Assembly: GCA_964533785.1 (NCBI GenBank)
Contig: CAZHNG010000108.1
Span: forward strand, 1 to 18,356
Reading direction: 5' to 3'
DNA length: 18,356 bases
DNA from: JANQRV01 sp964533785
GTDB taxonomy: Bacteria > Bacteroidota > Bacteroidia > Chitinophagales > Saprospiraceae
Position numbers and translations under genes: made by a program. Positions 6,833 to 15,612 of this stretch are shown in pieces. How positions within the stretch are numbered: position 1 is the stretch's first letter; each line of letters starts with the position of its first letter. The notes beneath the pieces were generated by a model. That model worked only from the letters and a program-made list of their open reading frames with translations. It was not told the DNA's origin and searched no databases.

Positions 6833-9800
6833 TCACCGTAAATTCACCGTCTGCCCCGTCATCACCCCCAGGTGATTGCGATGATGAATGCTCAGGTAGC
6901 AATCTGTCAGGTCAATTTTCCCAAAATACACGCCTTCTGTTCCGTCCAAATCCATCAACATGCCATTGCGTTTCACAAAACAGGCACGCTGAGCTACTAC
7001 TTTGCGGTGGTCAGCAGAATGGCGTACTTGCACCAATACCCAGTCCACAGCGTCGGGCGGAACGGTCGTTACGCATTCATTGCCGTCATAATTCCATGGA
7101 GCCGCTTTGTAAGGGTGTTCCAGCGGCAATAGTCCATTATCATACAATGCCGTACTCATTTCTACTCCATCCCAGGGGCCCTGCAGATATATTTTTGCTT
7201 TGATGACCGACATTCTTCCGCCGAAAATATTCCCCGGTTCGTTGAATACCCAATAGAAAACATCTTCATCGGGATGGTTGGGGTTACTGCCGGTGGGACA
7301 AGGACTCTCTTCAACAAATACTTCAACGTCTTGCTGACTACTGTTGCGGTACCTCAAGCCGCCGGCATCAGTACCGAAATAACTACCCAACCGGCTGATG
7401 AACACCGGATCGGAATAACATTGGTCGTAAAGGATCTTTTTCCAATTGTGGTCTACAGCCACCCCTGTATTACCGGATTCAAATGAAAAATAGCCGCCGT
7501 GCGTACTGGGCTCTAAAGCGATCCAGGCTACTGATTCAGGGACGTGTTCCGTATTACTATCATTTCCTTCCTGTAATTTGACGCGAAACTGCTGCTGATT
7601 ACTTTGGGCGTGATCAATACGAGTAACGACCCTGTCAGATTCATTAGTGCTCGCACATTGAGTGAGCACAATAGGATTGGAGATAAAAGGTTTACTGTAG
7701 GAAATAGTTTTCCAGGTATCGTCAACATCAGCATTACCCGCGATTAAAGTTGAACCGTCCAAAAGTTTGTGCACTCCTGACTCCACAACCACGTACGGAA
7801 TCTCTTCAACGATATGAGTCTGATCCAAACAATCCCATTCTTCTACCCTGAGCTCAAAACTGGTACTGGTTACATTTCTCACCCGCACTGTTGATTCATT
7901 ACTACCCGCATAAGGCAAACTACCTGCAATGACGACAGGATCGGTATAAGTGTTATTTAAATTCACCGTGATCCAATTGTGATCAGTGCTGACTTTGCCC
8001 TGTTCACCGACAATTTCCTGTTTGTCCGTACACCATGCAGTAACGATCTCTATTTCAGCGGCGGAGGTCCATTCATTTCCATTGACTTCACTTAGAGCCA
8101 CTAATCTCACATATTTGGCATCCATGGGCTCAAAGCTGACTTCTTTCAAACTATTATCACTGGCCCAGGTACCGGCAGCGACGGGATCTCCCCAATTAGC
8201 GCCATCTTTACTGAGGTAGACTTCATAATCTTTAATGGTTCCGTTGAGGGTAGCATCTTGTCTGGGTAAGTATCGCAATTGCCCTACTTTGAAAACGCCA
8301 TTCAAATTGATTTGAATCTCGTGCGGATGTAATGGATCCTGATCGACCCATTCGGTATGCCAGATGGTATTCGGGTCCCCGTCGAAAGCATTAGTAGCAA
8401 AACCACCGTTGGAAGTTTCTTCACTGTCCACAAATTTCAGATCGTAACGGCATTGTGGAAGCATTTGATAGACATAATCCACCGGATCGCATGCTATAGT
8501 TTCAAAAACCACCGGGTCACCGCTCAAGGGAATCAACTCGATTTGTTGTTCAAGTAAGTTATCCTCCACTAAAGCGGTTTGAGCCAATTGCCCATCAGCC
8601 GTTCCTCCACCGGCAATCGAGAGACAAAGCCCATTGTAGGCATTGATCAACCGGTAATAAGTGGCATCAACCGCATCGGCGTACCAAAATTGAGTTTGAT
8701 CCCCATTCCATTCTTGCTGTACGATGTGCATGCCTTCCTGGGCCGACATATTTTCAACGGACAATAGTTTTTGGCTGTGTTGATTGATCAATACATACTT
8801 ATCACCACCAACATTTTTGGCGTACCATTTTTGGTAGTCCAGATTGTCTTCCGTTTGTTGTTGAACATAGGCATTATGGTATTGGTAACCATTCTTGACC
8901 GTTAGCACCTTATCGCTGTGCCGGAAAGACAAATAGTACCAGCCTTCATTGATAGTGTTCGGGGCATTGTCCTCTAAATCATTGATCCAATCCGTCAATT
9001 TCTGGATATAATTTTCGTGGACAATACTTTTGGCCAGCGGAGGCATAGCATCATTAGCAACACTGTTGTCTCTTATCCACAATACAGAATTAGCAGGCAT
9101 TCCCGGTTCGACGACGATGCCCCCGGACGGTGAAGAGGAACTAACCACTTCGGCATTAATGATTTTTTGATCGTGTAAGGCAGTCATACCTCTGGCATCA
9201 AAAACACCTACCACCCCGTTCGGCCGATGGCAATACGCACAATTGGCATCCAGGTAAGATCGAATACGGTATTCGGCGCTGGTACCGTCCGTATCCAGAT
9301 CGGCATTTTGCGGGCATAAGTCCGGGTCTTCAATATCCCGGTCAAACATGCCCAGGTGATTCCAGGTTTCCAGTTGGTTGGCAATGATGCCGCTGGGATA
9401 GAGAAAATCTTTGTTCAATTGTCTGGTTTTCAAACCTAATCCATAACCAGCTACACTGTTGTGACAGTCCATACATTGCTGGCGGCTGGGAAATAACCAG
9501 GTCTGGGTATAAGTAGAATTGTCCAGCCGGGTAATTTCAATAGTTCTGGTTTCCGCATCACGTAATAAAAAAGCTTCGGTTTGAGCTTCATTCCAGCGGT
9601 AGGTTACACCGTAAGCGCTTCCTTTTCTATCAAAGATCAAAAACCGGGTTTCCAACTTGATGGTCTGATCGGGGAATTCTTCATCGGTTACTAGGTCAAA
9701 GTGCTTAACGACAACCGTACCGGGAGGAAAACGCCAGTTTTCTTCTTTATCGAATACGATTTGTTCGGCCGGTGTATTGTGCGTACCATCGTTAGGTAAA

Positions 9801-11365
9801 ATGATCCAACGTTTTTTGAGTGCCCGGTCCGACCAGAACGGTGCATTTAAATCGTAAGGAATTAACTCATTTGCCGGCGTCAAGCTGGCCAGATCGGTAA
9901 ATGCTCCCACTTCGGACAAAGTCTCAGGGGGGTCGGGCACCGTACCTCCCGAACGAACCAATTTATGGATCTTCCCGCCGTCTTGTCCGCTGCCGAACAG
10001 GTCCAGGATATAGATCGTTCCGTCGGAAGTAATCCCAAAGGAAGAGACGCCGTCTTTGCCTCCTTGACCTTCAAAAGGAACGTTCAATAGAAACTCTACG
10101 GTTGGTGCTCCACCCATGGGGTCTTTAGTCAGCGTCCAAACATTCTGGGTCTCGTGATCGGAAAAAATATACTTGCCGTCTAGCTCCGGATAATTTGAAC
10201 CGCGGTAAACAAAACCGCCGATCACGCAACGGCCAATGGTACGACCATAATCGTGAATCGGAGGATTATCATAACCAATTAAGGGATTCGGTTTCGCTTT
10301 AGGACCGTTAATAGAGCCCTCTTTGTAAGGCCATTGCAAATTTGCTCCATTACCAGAGACCAGTACATTGTTTCGATCGATGACACTCACTTCTTCTCTG
10401 CTTCCTTGCCCGATATCGCCGATCCAGATTTCATCTTCTAACGGATCATAGGTCATCCGGTGCGGACTGCGCGTACCAATGGAAAAGAATTCTTCCAAAT
10501 ACATACCATTGGAGCCGGACCAAGGGTTATCATTGGGAATGTAATAATTTTGGGTATAGCTGTCGGGCCAGCCCGGATCACTGGGTTCTGCCTGATTAAC
10601 AGGCTGCCTCTCAATGGGGTGGCTGACACTCCCACCCTGCATATCCACATCGATCCTGAGCACGCCTCCAAACAGCCATTTATCGATCATTTGAGTGGTG
10701 TTAAATTCATCGTTGGCACCGCCTTCATCACCGATAGCCAGGTACAGAAAACCATCCGGACCAAAGAACATGTCTCCGCCATTATGCCAATTGTGCCGGT
10801 CAAATTGCTGGATCAGGACATATTCGGGATCCGCAGGATCTACGTAGGGTTGATTGTTTTGATCGTACTGCAAGGTAAACCTTTCCAGGCGCATGTACCC
10901 TTCTTGGTTTTCGGATCCCGCATTCGGCGTATACCGGTACCACAAATAAAAGTAGCCATTATTGGCAAAGTCAGGATGTAGAGCGACCCCAAGCAATCCG
11001 CTGTCTCCGCCCAAAATGGTATAATCGGAAATATCCAGTACCAGTTCTTTCGTACTTGCGGCAGGATCGTTATCAAATACCCACACGAAACCAGGCTTAC
11101 CGATCATCATTAATTGACCATTAGGTAATTCTGCCAGATCTAAAGGATCGACAAAGGTTAAATTGGGAAAAGCATTTTCAATGGTATAGGTTACGTCTCC
11201 TGCCATATTGGTAGGAGCTTCATCCGGAAAAATGCCATTGTAATAAGGGTCTACCGGAACCGGTGCCTCGATCCCCGGGCCAACAACCCTCGGCATATAG
11301 CCTAAAAACACAAGAAATACTAATATGATACCCGACCGATAGAGCATCGACGATTTGCTGTTCAT
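6833..11365 (-). CDS. Exported PQQ-type sugar dehydrogenase / diheme cytochrome c / lectin multidomain protein
   Basis: A 1510-residue secreted or surface protein. Residues 8-28 are a hydrophobic export signal. About 55-475 is a glucose/sorbosone dehydrogenase-like beta-propeller (HNWHNGGDMFFGPDGFLY, likely catalytic His194; IGTRSPHR, likely PQQ-contacting Arg299). About 484-800 resembles SO2930-type diheme cytochromes c, with heme sites CMDCH (631-635) and CAYCH (709-713) and a possible Met ligand in AMPP (Met774). About 807-947 is ricin-B-like, 972-1108 F5/8C (discoidin)-like, and 1118-1380 contains repeated beta-sandwich units (VDHNW, STDHNW). About 1387-1505 is a conserved Bacteroidota domain usually followed by a type IX sorting domain, which is missing here. 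By family logic it oxidises a sugar and passes electrons to its own hemes. A 172-bp gap separates it from the upstream sigma operon. Confidence 0.88.
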   Translation of the reverse strand: MNSKSSMLYRSGIILVFLVFLGYMPRVVGPGIEAPVPVDPYYNGIFPDEAPTNMAGDVTYTIENAFPNLTFVDPLDLAELPNGQLMMIGKPGFVWVFDNDPAASTKELVLDISDYTILGGDSGLLGVALHPDFANNGYFYLWYRYTPNAGSENQEGYMRLERFTLQYDQNNQPYVDPADPEYVLIQQFDRHNWHNGGDMFFGPDGFLYLAIGDEGGANDEFNTTQMIDKWLFGGVLRIDVDMQGGSVSHPIERQPVNQAEPSDPGWPDSYTQNYYIPNDNPWSGSNGMYLEEFFSIGTRSPHRMTYDPLEDEIWIGDIGQGSREEVSVIDRNNVLVSGNGANLQWPYKEGSINGPKAKPNPLIGYDNPPIHDYGRTIGRCVIGGFVYRGSNYPELDGKYIFSDHETQNVWTLTKDPMGGAPTVEFLLNVPFEGQGGKDGVSSFGITSDGTIYILDLFGSGQDGGKIHKLVRSGGTVPDPPETLSEVGAFTDLASLTPANELIPYDLNAPFWSDRALKKRWIILPNDGTHNTPAEQIVFDKEENWRFPPGTVVVKHFDLVTDEEFPDQTIKLETRFLIFDRKGSAYGVTYRWNEAQTEAFLLRDAETRTIEITRLDNSTYTQTWLFPSRQQCMDCHNSVAGYGLGLKTRQLNKDFLYPSGIIANQLETWNHLGMFDRDIEDPDLCPQNADLDTDGTSAEYRIRSYLDANCAYCHRPNGVVGVFDARGMTALHDQKIINAEVVSSSSPSGGIVVEPGMPANSVLWIRDNSVANDAMPPLAKSIVHENYIQKLTDWINDLEDNAPNTINEGWYYLSFRHSDKVLTVKNGYQYHNAYVQQQTEDNLDYQKWYAKNVGGDKYVLINQHSQKLLSVENMSAQEGMHIVQQEWNGDQTQFWYADAVDATYYRLINAYNGLCLSIAGGGTADGQLAQTALVEDNLLEQQIELIPLSGDPVVFETIACDPVDYVYQMLPQCRYDLKFVDSEETSNGGFATNAFDGDPNTIWHTEWVDQDPLHPHEIQINLNGVFKVGQLRYLPRQDATLNGTIKDYEVYLSKDGANWGDPVAAGTWASDNSLKEVSFEPMDAKYVRLVALSEVNGNEWTSAAEIEIVTAWCTDKQEIVGEQGKVSTDHNWITVNLNNTYTDPVVIAGSLPYAGSNESTVRVRNVTSTSFELRVEEWDCLDQTHIVEEIPYVVVESGVHKLLDGSTLIAGNADVDDTWKTISYSKPFISNPIVLTQCASTNESDRVVTRIDHAQSNQQQFRVKLQEGNDSNTEHVPESVAWIALEPSTHGGYFSFESGNTGVAVDHNWKKILYDQCYSDPVFISRLGSYFGTDAGGLRYRNSSQQDVEVFVEESPCPTGSNPNHPDEDVFYWVFNEPGNIFGGRMSVIKAKIYLQGPWDGVEMSTALYDNGLLPLEHPYKAAPWNYDGNECVTTVPPDAVDWVLVQVRHSADHRKVVAQRACFVKRNGMLMDLDGTEGVYFGKIDLTDCYLSIHHRNHLGVMTGQTVNLR

Positions 11366-11537
11366 AGTTCTTTGAAATAAAATGACGCTGAAAAATTCTT
11401 AAATCGGATTGGGTGTAAACAGAAGTCCTTAAAGTCAGACTTATTTTAAGCAAGAGGATAAAGGGGATGGAAATATAAGTCGCGCTTACTTAGTAAAAGT
11501 AATAAGTTTCTTGAAGGGAACCAACTAATACTCCCTT

Positions 11538-12737
11538 TCACTTCAAATAAAATTGAAAGGAAAACCGGTGTTGCCTGAAAAAACGATGCTGCTGCTCATT
11601 TTTCAAGAAGGGAATTAGTCCATAATCATATTGATACCCAAGGCTGGTTCGAGGATTCAGTCGATAAAAAACACCACCATGAAAAGTTAGTTGCAGAGCG
11701 TTAGGGGTCAATAAATCTTCAATTTGGGTTTGCGGAGAACTGGTATAATCGTCTTCGTTGTCCGGGAAGAAATTTTCGGCCAAAAGATAGTCAGCACTCA
11801 ATCCGGTCCGAAACAACCATCGTGATTTCAATTGATAGCTGACGGTAACCGGAAGGGTGAGATAATGTATACCGTTCAATTCTTGAGATCTCAATAATGA
11901 ATCGACCGCATTTCTCGATTGATTTTGGCTAAAACCTCCGGATGGCGTATCTAGATCCATGGAAGGCGAAGCACTTTCCTGAACGGTCATTTGCTCGCGT
12001 AAATTCACATTTTGGTATTTCCAGCCTATTCCCAAATCAATACGCCAATCGGCTTTTTGTCCAACCTTTAACCCTCGGTTCCAGGTAAAGGTCGCACCAT
12101 CAACATGACCGGGATGACTCATTACAAGCCCCCCTTCCAAATAGTTCACCCCCTTGGAAGGTTTCACTTCCATGGCGATCAAACTATCATTACTACTTGT
12201 ATAATCCAAAAGCAGATTTAAATCATTGGAAAGCAAAGGAAAATCTGCAGGATCACTTTGATCAGCTTGTACCGAGAGCAAAAGATCCGGATTAGGCAGA
12301 GAAAAGTAGTCTTCTTTTGAGGAAAAGGGTTTAAAATCTAAAGTACGGATGGGAGCAACAGCAATGGTTTTATCAAAAACAGTGCTCTTTTTAGTAATCG
12401 AAGTTTTTGGATAAAAAGCAGGTTGTAGAGGTCTGTTTGACTCAACAAAAGAAGAAGCCTCCTCCTCACAGTCTTCAGTATTGTCCTGGCTAGTCATACC
12501 ATAAGCAGAACCTGGAAGAAGAGGCACTTCAACCGGGAAAACATTGGTCTCTTTATCGACAGTAAAATCAATTATATTCCAACCCAGGAAAAGTATCGCT
12601 AAAGCTCCGGTGACAAAGAACAACAAGAATAAAGGTCTGCGTTTGCGGTTGCGCACGGGCAATTCCTGATCGAGCAAAAGTTCCATCTTTTGCCAACCTT
12701 TATCTGCCAAGCTATCGTCCGTCCAGTTATCCTGCAT
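11538..12737 (-). CDS. Single-pass membrane protein with beta-barrel-like C-terminal half, in anti-sigma position
   Basis: 399 residues. A short N-terminal segment (1-30, acidic then NRKRRP) precedes one strong transmembrane helix at about 35-53, giving an N-inside topology. Residues 60-195 are a low-complexity, probably disordered linker. Residues 197-399 have the alternating aromatic/polar strand pattern of outer-membrane barrel proteins (VNYLEGGLVMSH, WRIDLGIGWKYQN, YLTLPVTVSYQL, LTFHGGVFYRL, TSLGYQYDYGL). The start overlaps the end of the sigma factor gene by 11 bp, which implies translational coupling. By position it is probably the anti-sigma partner, but it lacks a recognisable zinc-binding HxxxCxxC motif. 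How an inner-membrane helix and a barrel-like domain coexist in one chain is unclear. Confidence 0.8.
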   Translation of the reverse strand: MQDNWTDDSLADKGWQKMELLLDQELPVRNRKRRPLFLLFFVTGALAILFLGWNIIDFTVDKETNVFPVEVPLLPGSAYGMTSQDNTEDCEEEASSFVESNRPLQPAFYPKTSITKKSTVFDKTIAVAPIRTLDFKPFSSKEDYFSLPNPDLLLSVQADQSDPADFPLLSNDLNLLLDYTSSNDSLIAMEVKPSKGVNYLEGGLVMSHPGHVDGATFTWNRGLKVGQKADWRIDLGIGWKYQNVNLREQMTVQESASPSMDLDTPSGGFSQNQSRNAVDSLLRSQELNGIHYLTLPVTVSYQLKSRWLFRTGLSADYLLAENFFPDNEDDYTSSPQTQIEDLLTPNALQLTFHGGVFYRLNPRTSLGYQYDYGLIPFLKNEQQHRFFRQHRFSFQFYLK

Positions 12738-13278
12738 TTTGCGCCGCGTTTAATTGTTTACGAATAAGTAGCTGCAACTTTTTCCGGGCTTCCGACAAGT
12801 GCCACTTTGAAGTACCGACACTAATATTAGTTTGTTCGGCTATTTCTGCATGGGAATAACCTTCAATAGCATATAAGCAAAACACTCTGCGCGTTGCATC
12901 GGGTAGAAGTTCCACTAAATCCAGTAGATCTTCGTAGTAAAGATTATGAAGCGCTTCTCCTTGCACCACACTGTCCCGGTCTTCCAGTTCTAAGAAATAG
13001 ACGGGATTGTTCTTTCCGCGGAAATAATCCGAAATAGCGTGAAAGACCAATTTCCTGATCCAACCTTCGAGCGAGCCTTTACCTGCATACTTATCGATCT
13101 TCTTGAAAGCCCTCAAAAATCCATTGTTGATAATTTCAATTGCTACTTCCTGATCTTTTGTGTAACGCATACACATCCTCATCATAGCCGCAAAGTACTT
13201 GCGGTATAATAATTCCTGGGATTTGCGGTCGTTGCGTTTACATCCCTTTACCAAGTCTTGATCAGTGTATGCTACCAT
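12727..13278 (-). CDS. ECF-type RNA polymerase sigma factor
   Basis: 183-residue sigma-70 family protein with only regions 2 and 4, the extracytoplasmic-function layout. Region 2 spans about 22-90 (YRKYFAAMMRMCMRYT, EIINNGFLRAFKKIDKY, GWIRKLVFHAISDYFR). Region 4 spans about 121-172, with the helix-turn-helix YSHAEIAEQTNISVGTSKWHLSEARKKL. It resembles the RpoE-like sigma factors abundant in Bacteroidota. Its ATG directly follows the TAA of the preceding barrel-protein gene (TAAATG, zero spacing), and its 3' end overlaps the next gene by 11 bp, so all three are very likely co-translated. It should direct core polymerase to a set of envelope-related promoters that cannot be deduced here. Confidence 0.95.
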   Translation of the reverse strand: MVAYTDQDLVKGCKRNDRKSQELLYRKYFAAMMRMCMRYTKDQEVAIEIINNGFLRAFKKIDKYAGKGSLEGWIRKLVFHAISDYFRGKNNPVYFLELEDRDSVVQGEALHNLYYEDLLDLVELLPDATRRVFCLYAIEGYSHAEIAEQTNISVGTSKWHLSEARKKLQLLIRKQLNAAQNAG

Positions 13279-14064
13279 TTAAAATATGATGCCTGCTCTT
13301 ATACTTAATCTTTTATAGAGAATACGGTAATCATCGAAATCATTATTCCAGGGGAATTCCCGGCGAAAAGCGATCCTTTGAAACCGGTAACCCAAATCTA
13401 AGGTATAAGCATTTTTCCCGCTATTACTATTGAAAATAACCCCCATACTGGTATGGACCAACCAGCCTCCTTCGTTCTCCGCCACTAAAAGATCTTCGTC
13501 TTTCAGTCCTATACTATATCCTGCTTGAATGTTATAGAATGGGCTTACTTGATGATCTGTAATTTGGCCTCTAATGTCAATAAATATTGGAATGGTTGAT
13601 AATCGGTCATCCAGATTATAATTATCGTAGCCAACTCCCAACCCGAATGCCAACCAGCTTTTCCACTTATATCCAAACGTATTTTGAATTCCCATTCCGG
13701 TTTGCCGGTTACCCGCAAGAAAGCCTTCCAGAAAATAGAAATTGGTGCTGTTGTNNNNNNNNNNAGAATTTGTTGGTCTGCAAACTAAAAACAGGTTTAA
13801 CCTTCTCCCTTGGAGCCTCCTGAACGACTTTTTCAATCAATCGCCCCGCTATCGTGATCTTCACATCATTAGAAATTCTAAGCAACATCCGCTCTCCTAT
13901 CTCATAAGAGAGGATTTCACCGCGGTAAATACTGCCATCAACTAAATAAACGACATCCATCCCCTTTTTGTCGCTTTTAAATCGCCGTTGTGCTTCTNNN
14001 NNNNNNNTTCTGCATTACTCAATAAAATTGAAACCAGTAGAAGGAGTAAAAACATCCTTTTCAT
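13279..14064 (-). CDS. Secreted outer-membrane beta-barrel-like protein, interrupted by two assembly gaps
   Basis: Reconstructed from three pieces. The N-terminus at 14064 is a signal peptide (MKRMFLLLLLVSILLSNAE). After the ten-N run at 13998-14007 the reading continues with EAQRRFKSDKKGMDVVYLVDGSIYRGEILSY, a 'YL.DGS..RG' motif common before barrel domains in Bacteroidota proteins. After the second run (13755-13764) come barrel-like strands (TFGYKWKSWLAFGLGVGYDN, YNIQAGYSIGL, YTLDLGYRF) and a terminal RLSIRAGIIF ending in Phe, typical of outer-membrane proteins. The frame changes at each run, so the real gap lengths are not ten. The stop touches the sigma factor start. Role unknown; possibly a surface sensor for the sigma module. 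Confidence 0.72.
13755..13764. other. Assembly gap (10 N)
   Basis: Ten consecutive N within the barrel-protein gene. The frame upstream (…FSLQTNKF) and downstream (NSTNFYFLEG…) differ by one base, so the run is a placeholder, not a measured length. Confidence 0.95.
13998..14007. other. Assembly gap (10 N)
   Basis: Ten consecutive N just after the signal peptide of the barrel-protein gene. The signal-peptide frame and the following EAQRRF frame do not agree across ten bases. Confidence 0.95.
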
Positions 14065-14086
14065 AGCTAAAAATTGATTTTCAAAA

Positions 14087-14170
14087 CATTGCCCATTGCC
14101 CATTGCCCATTGCCCATTGTTTATTGCTCATTGCCCATTGCTCATTGCTCATTGCTCATTGTTCATTGCA
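14087..14170. repeat. Heptamer tandem repeat (CATTGCY), 12 units
   Basis: Twelve consecutive 7-bp units, mostly CATTGCC and CATTGCT with a few CATTGTT/TATTGCT/CATTGCA variants, fill the gap between the LVIVD gene and the barrel-protein gene. The array runs into the coding sequence: the TGA stop at 14163-14165 lies inside the repeat. On the transcribed strand the unit reads RGCAATG. Confidence 0.9.
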
Positions 14171-15448
14171 CACTAATAACACTCAACTGCTTCAAATCCG
14201 CAGGATCCGAATAATCGAACTGATAAAGACCATCCGCCCCAACTACAATGGCCACCTTATTAGGCAAAGTAATAACATCGAAAGTTCGAAAACCGGTAAT
14301 GTGATCTGTTAAGTTTTCCTGGATCATTTCAATATTCGAAGCATCAAAGACCTTTAACCCTTGATCGTTTTCACAAATAAAGACGTGGTTATCGGCTACT
14401 GATAATCCATGAGGGTTGTGCATCGGATGGGTAGCTAACAATTCCGGACGCGTCAGATTAGAGACGTCCACCACATCCAACTGATTGGTAAAGTTCTCGC
14501 AAATGGTTCCGCCACGCAGGGTTACATAAGCAAGATTACCGGACACGAAANNNNNNNNNNGTCACAAGCCCTGGCGTGCTGGAATTTCGATAAGAATTGA
14601 GGGTTTTGCGGCGAGCTGTTATCAAAAATATACATCCCGTCATTGGCACCGATAAATAAATTTTCACCGTAGGGAAAGATCGTTTCTATACCCCAGCCAA
14701 TACTGACTTCATTAATCAGTTCAGGTTTGAATAAATCGCCCAACCCAAAGACTTTCAAATCAAAATTACTAACGGCATAAAGATGGTTTTCTGTGATCGT
14801 AAACCGGGCTAAAGAACCACCGAGGCCAACACTTGCTGCATCCACCCGCCCCGTATTTGCCGATTCTTGAGCAAAATCTACGGTTTGTACGTTTACCGCC
14901 GCACGAAATCCACCGTCAAACCACCATACTGGCTGATCAAAATTTTGGTCAGAACAGTCTAATTCAACGGTGTTTTGAGTTTCCACAAAATGAGAAATAT
15001 AGCCTAAATTAGGATCGAAGCCCTCCAATGGAAAAACTTCCTCGCAACGGTTGAGTAATTGAGCATCCGCCGGATTGGAAATATCAATAGATAACAGGTC
15101 CACATAACTATCGGCGTATAAGATATTTTCCTTTACAGCCATATCTACATTCCCGGGAATTTCAATAAACGCGACATTTTGAGGGTTCTCAGGGTCTTGG
15201 TTATCAATAACATGGATTCCTTCTCTTAATTCATTAACCAAAATATAATCCCGATAGAAATAAATTTTACCGGGATTATTCAGAACCCTGCCGGCACTGG
15301 TGACCAGATCCAATCTAAAATCTGCGGGCTGTACGTAAACCGCTTCCCAAATGTGGAAAGTACGAGTGAGATCACATTCGTCTTCCAGACAACTGCTTAG
15401 TGAGACTGATAAGATTGCCAATGTAAAAAAGTGATATATTTTTTTCAT
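14163..15448 (-). CDS. LVIVD-repeat lipoprotein, interrupted by one assembly gap
   Basis: Starts with a lipoprotein signal (MKKIYHFFTLAILSVSLSSC, lipidated Cys20) followed by acidic LEDE, so it is probably anchored in the outer membrane or exposed on the surface. The body is a chain of beta-propeller-like repeats with DVVDVSN, LSIDISNPADAQ, YIFDNSSPQNPQ and VFDASNIEM units, the LVIVD pattern. GGTICENFTNQLDVVDVSN and HNPHGLSVADN are typical of the family. A ten-N run (14551-14560) interrupts HARACD before FVSGNLAYVTLRGG; relatives usually have only about two further residues (PV) there, suggesting the true gap is a few bases. The two parts are not in the same frame as assembled. Function in this family is uncharacterised. 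It precedes the sigma operon on the same strand. Confidence 0.85.
14551..14560. other. Assembly gap (10 N)
   Basis: Ten consecutive N inside the LVIVD gene. The flanking reading frames disagree, which is consistent with a fixed-length scaffold placeholder. Confidence 0.95.
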
Positions 15449-15612
15449 GATGAATTATCTTGTGGTATAAATTAGATTTTATGGCCCATTGACCGTTGAG
15501 AACCGATTCTGATTAACTAGACCGTAGTGGATGGAAATTTGGTTGGGTTTTAATAGGCAATTTTAGAGATTAACTATATTTTGGTCTCATTCCTAATTAT
15601 GATACATAATTT

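Noticed and set aside
11514..11537. Rho-independent terminator after the 399-residue protein gene
   Set aside because: AAGGGA/TCCCTT can form a 6-bp stem, but the loop is 12 bases and no U-tract follows.
13279..13836. Barrel protein starting at 13836 (MKKSFRRLQG…)
   Set aside because: This start lies on the far side of the ten-N run in the wrong frame; the true N-terminus is the signal peptide at 14064.
14103..14312. Plus-strand open frame starting MPIAHCLLL
   Set aside because: Produced by the heptamer repeat and antisense to the LVIVD gene.
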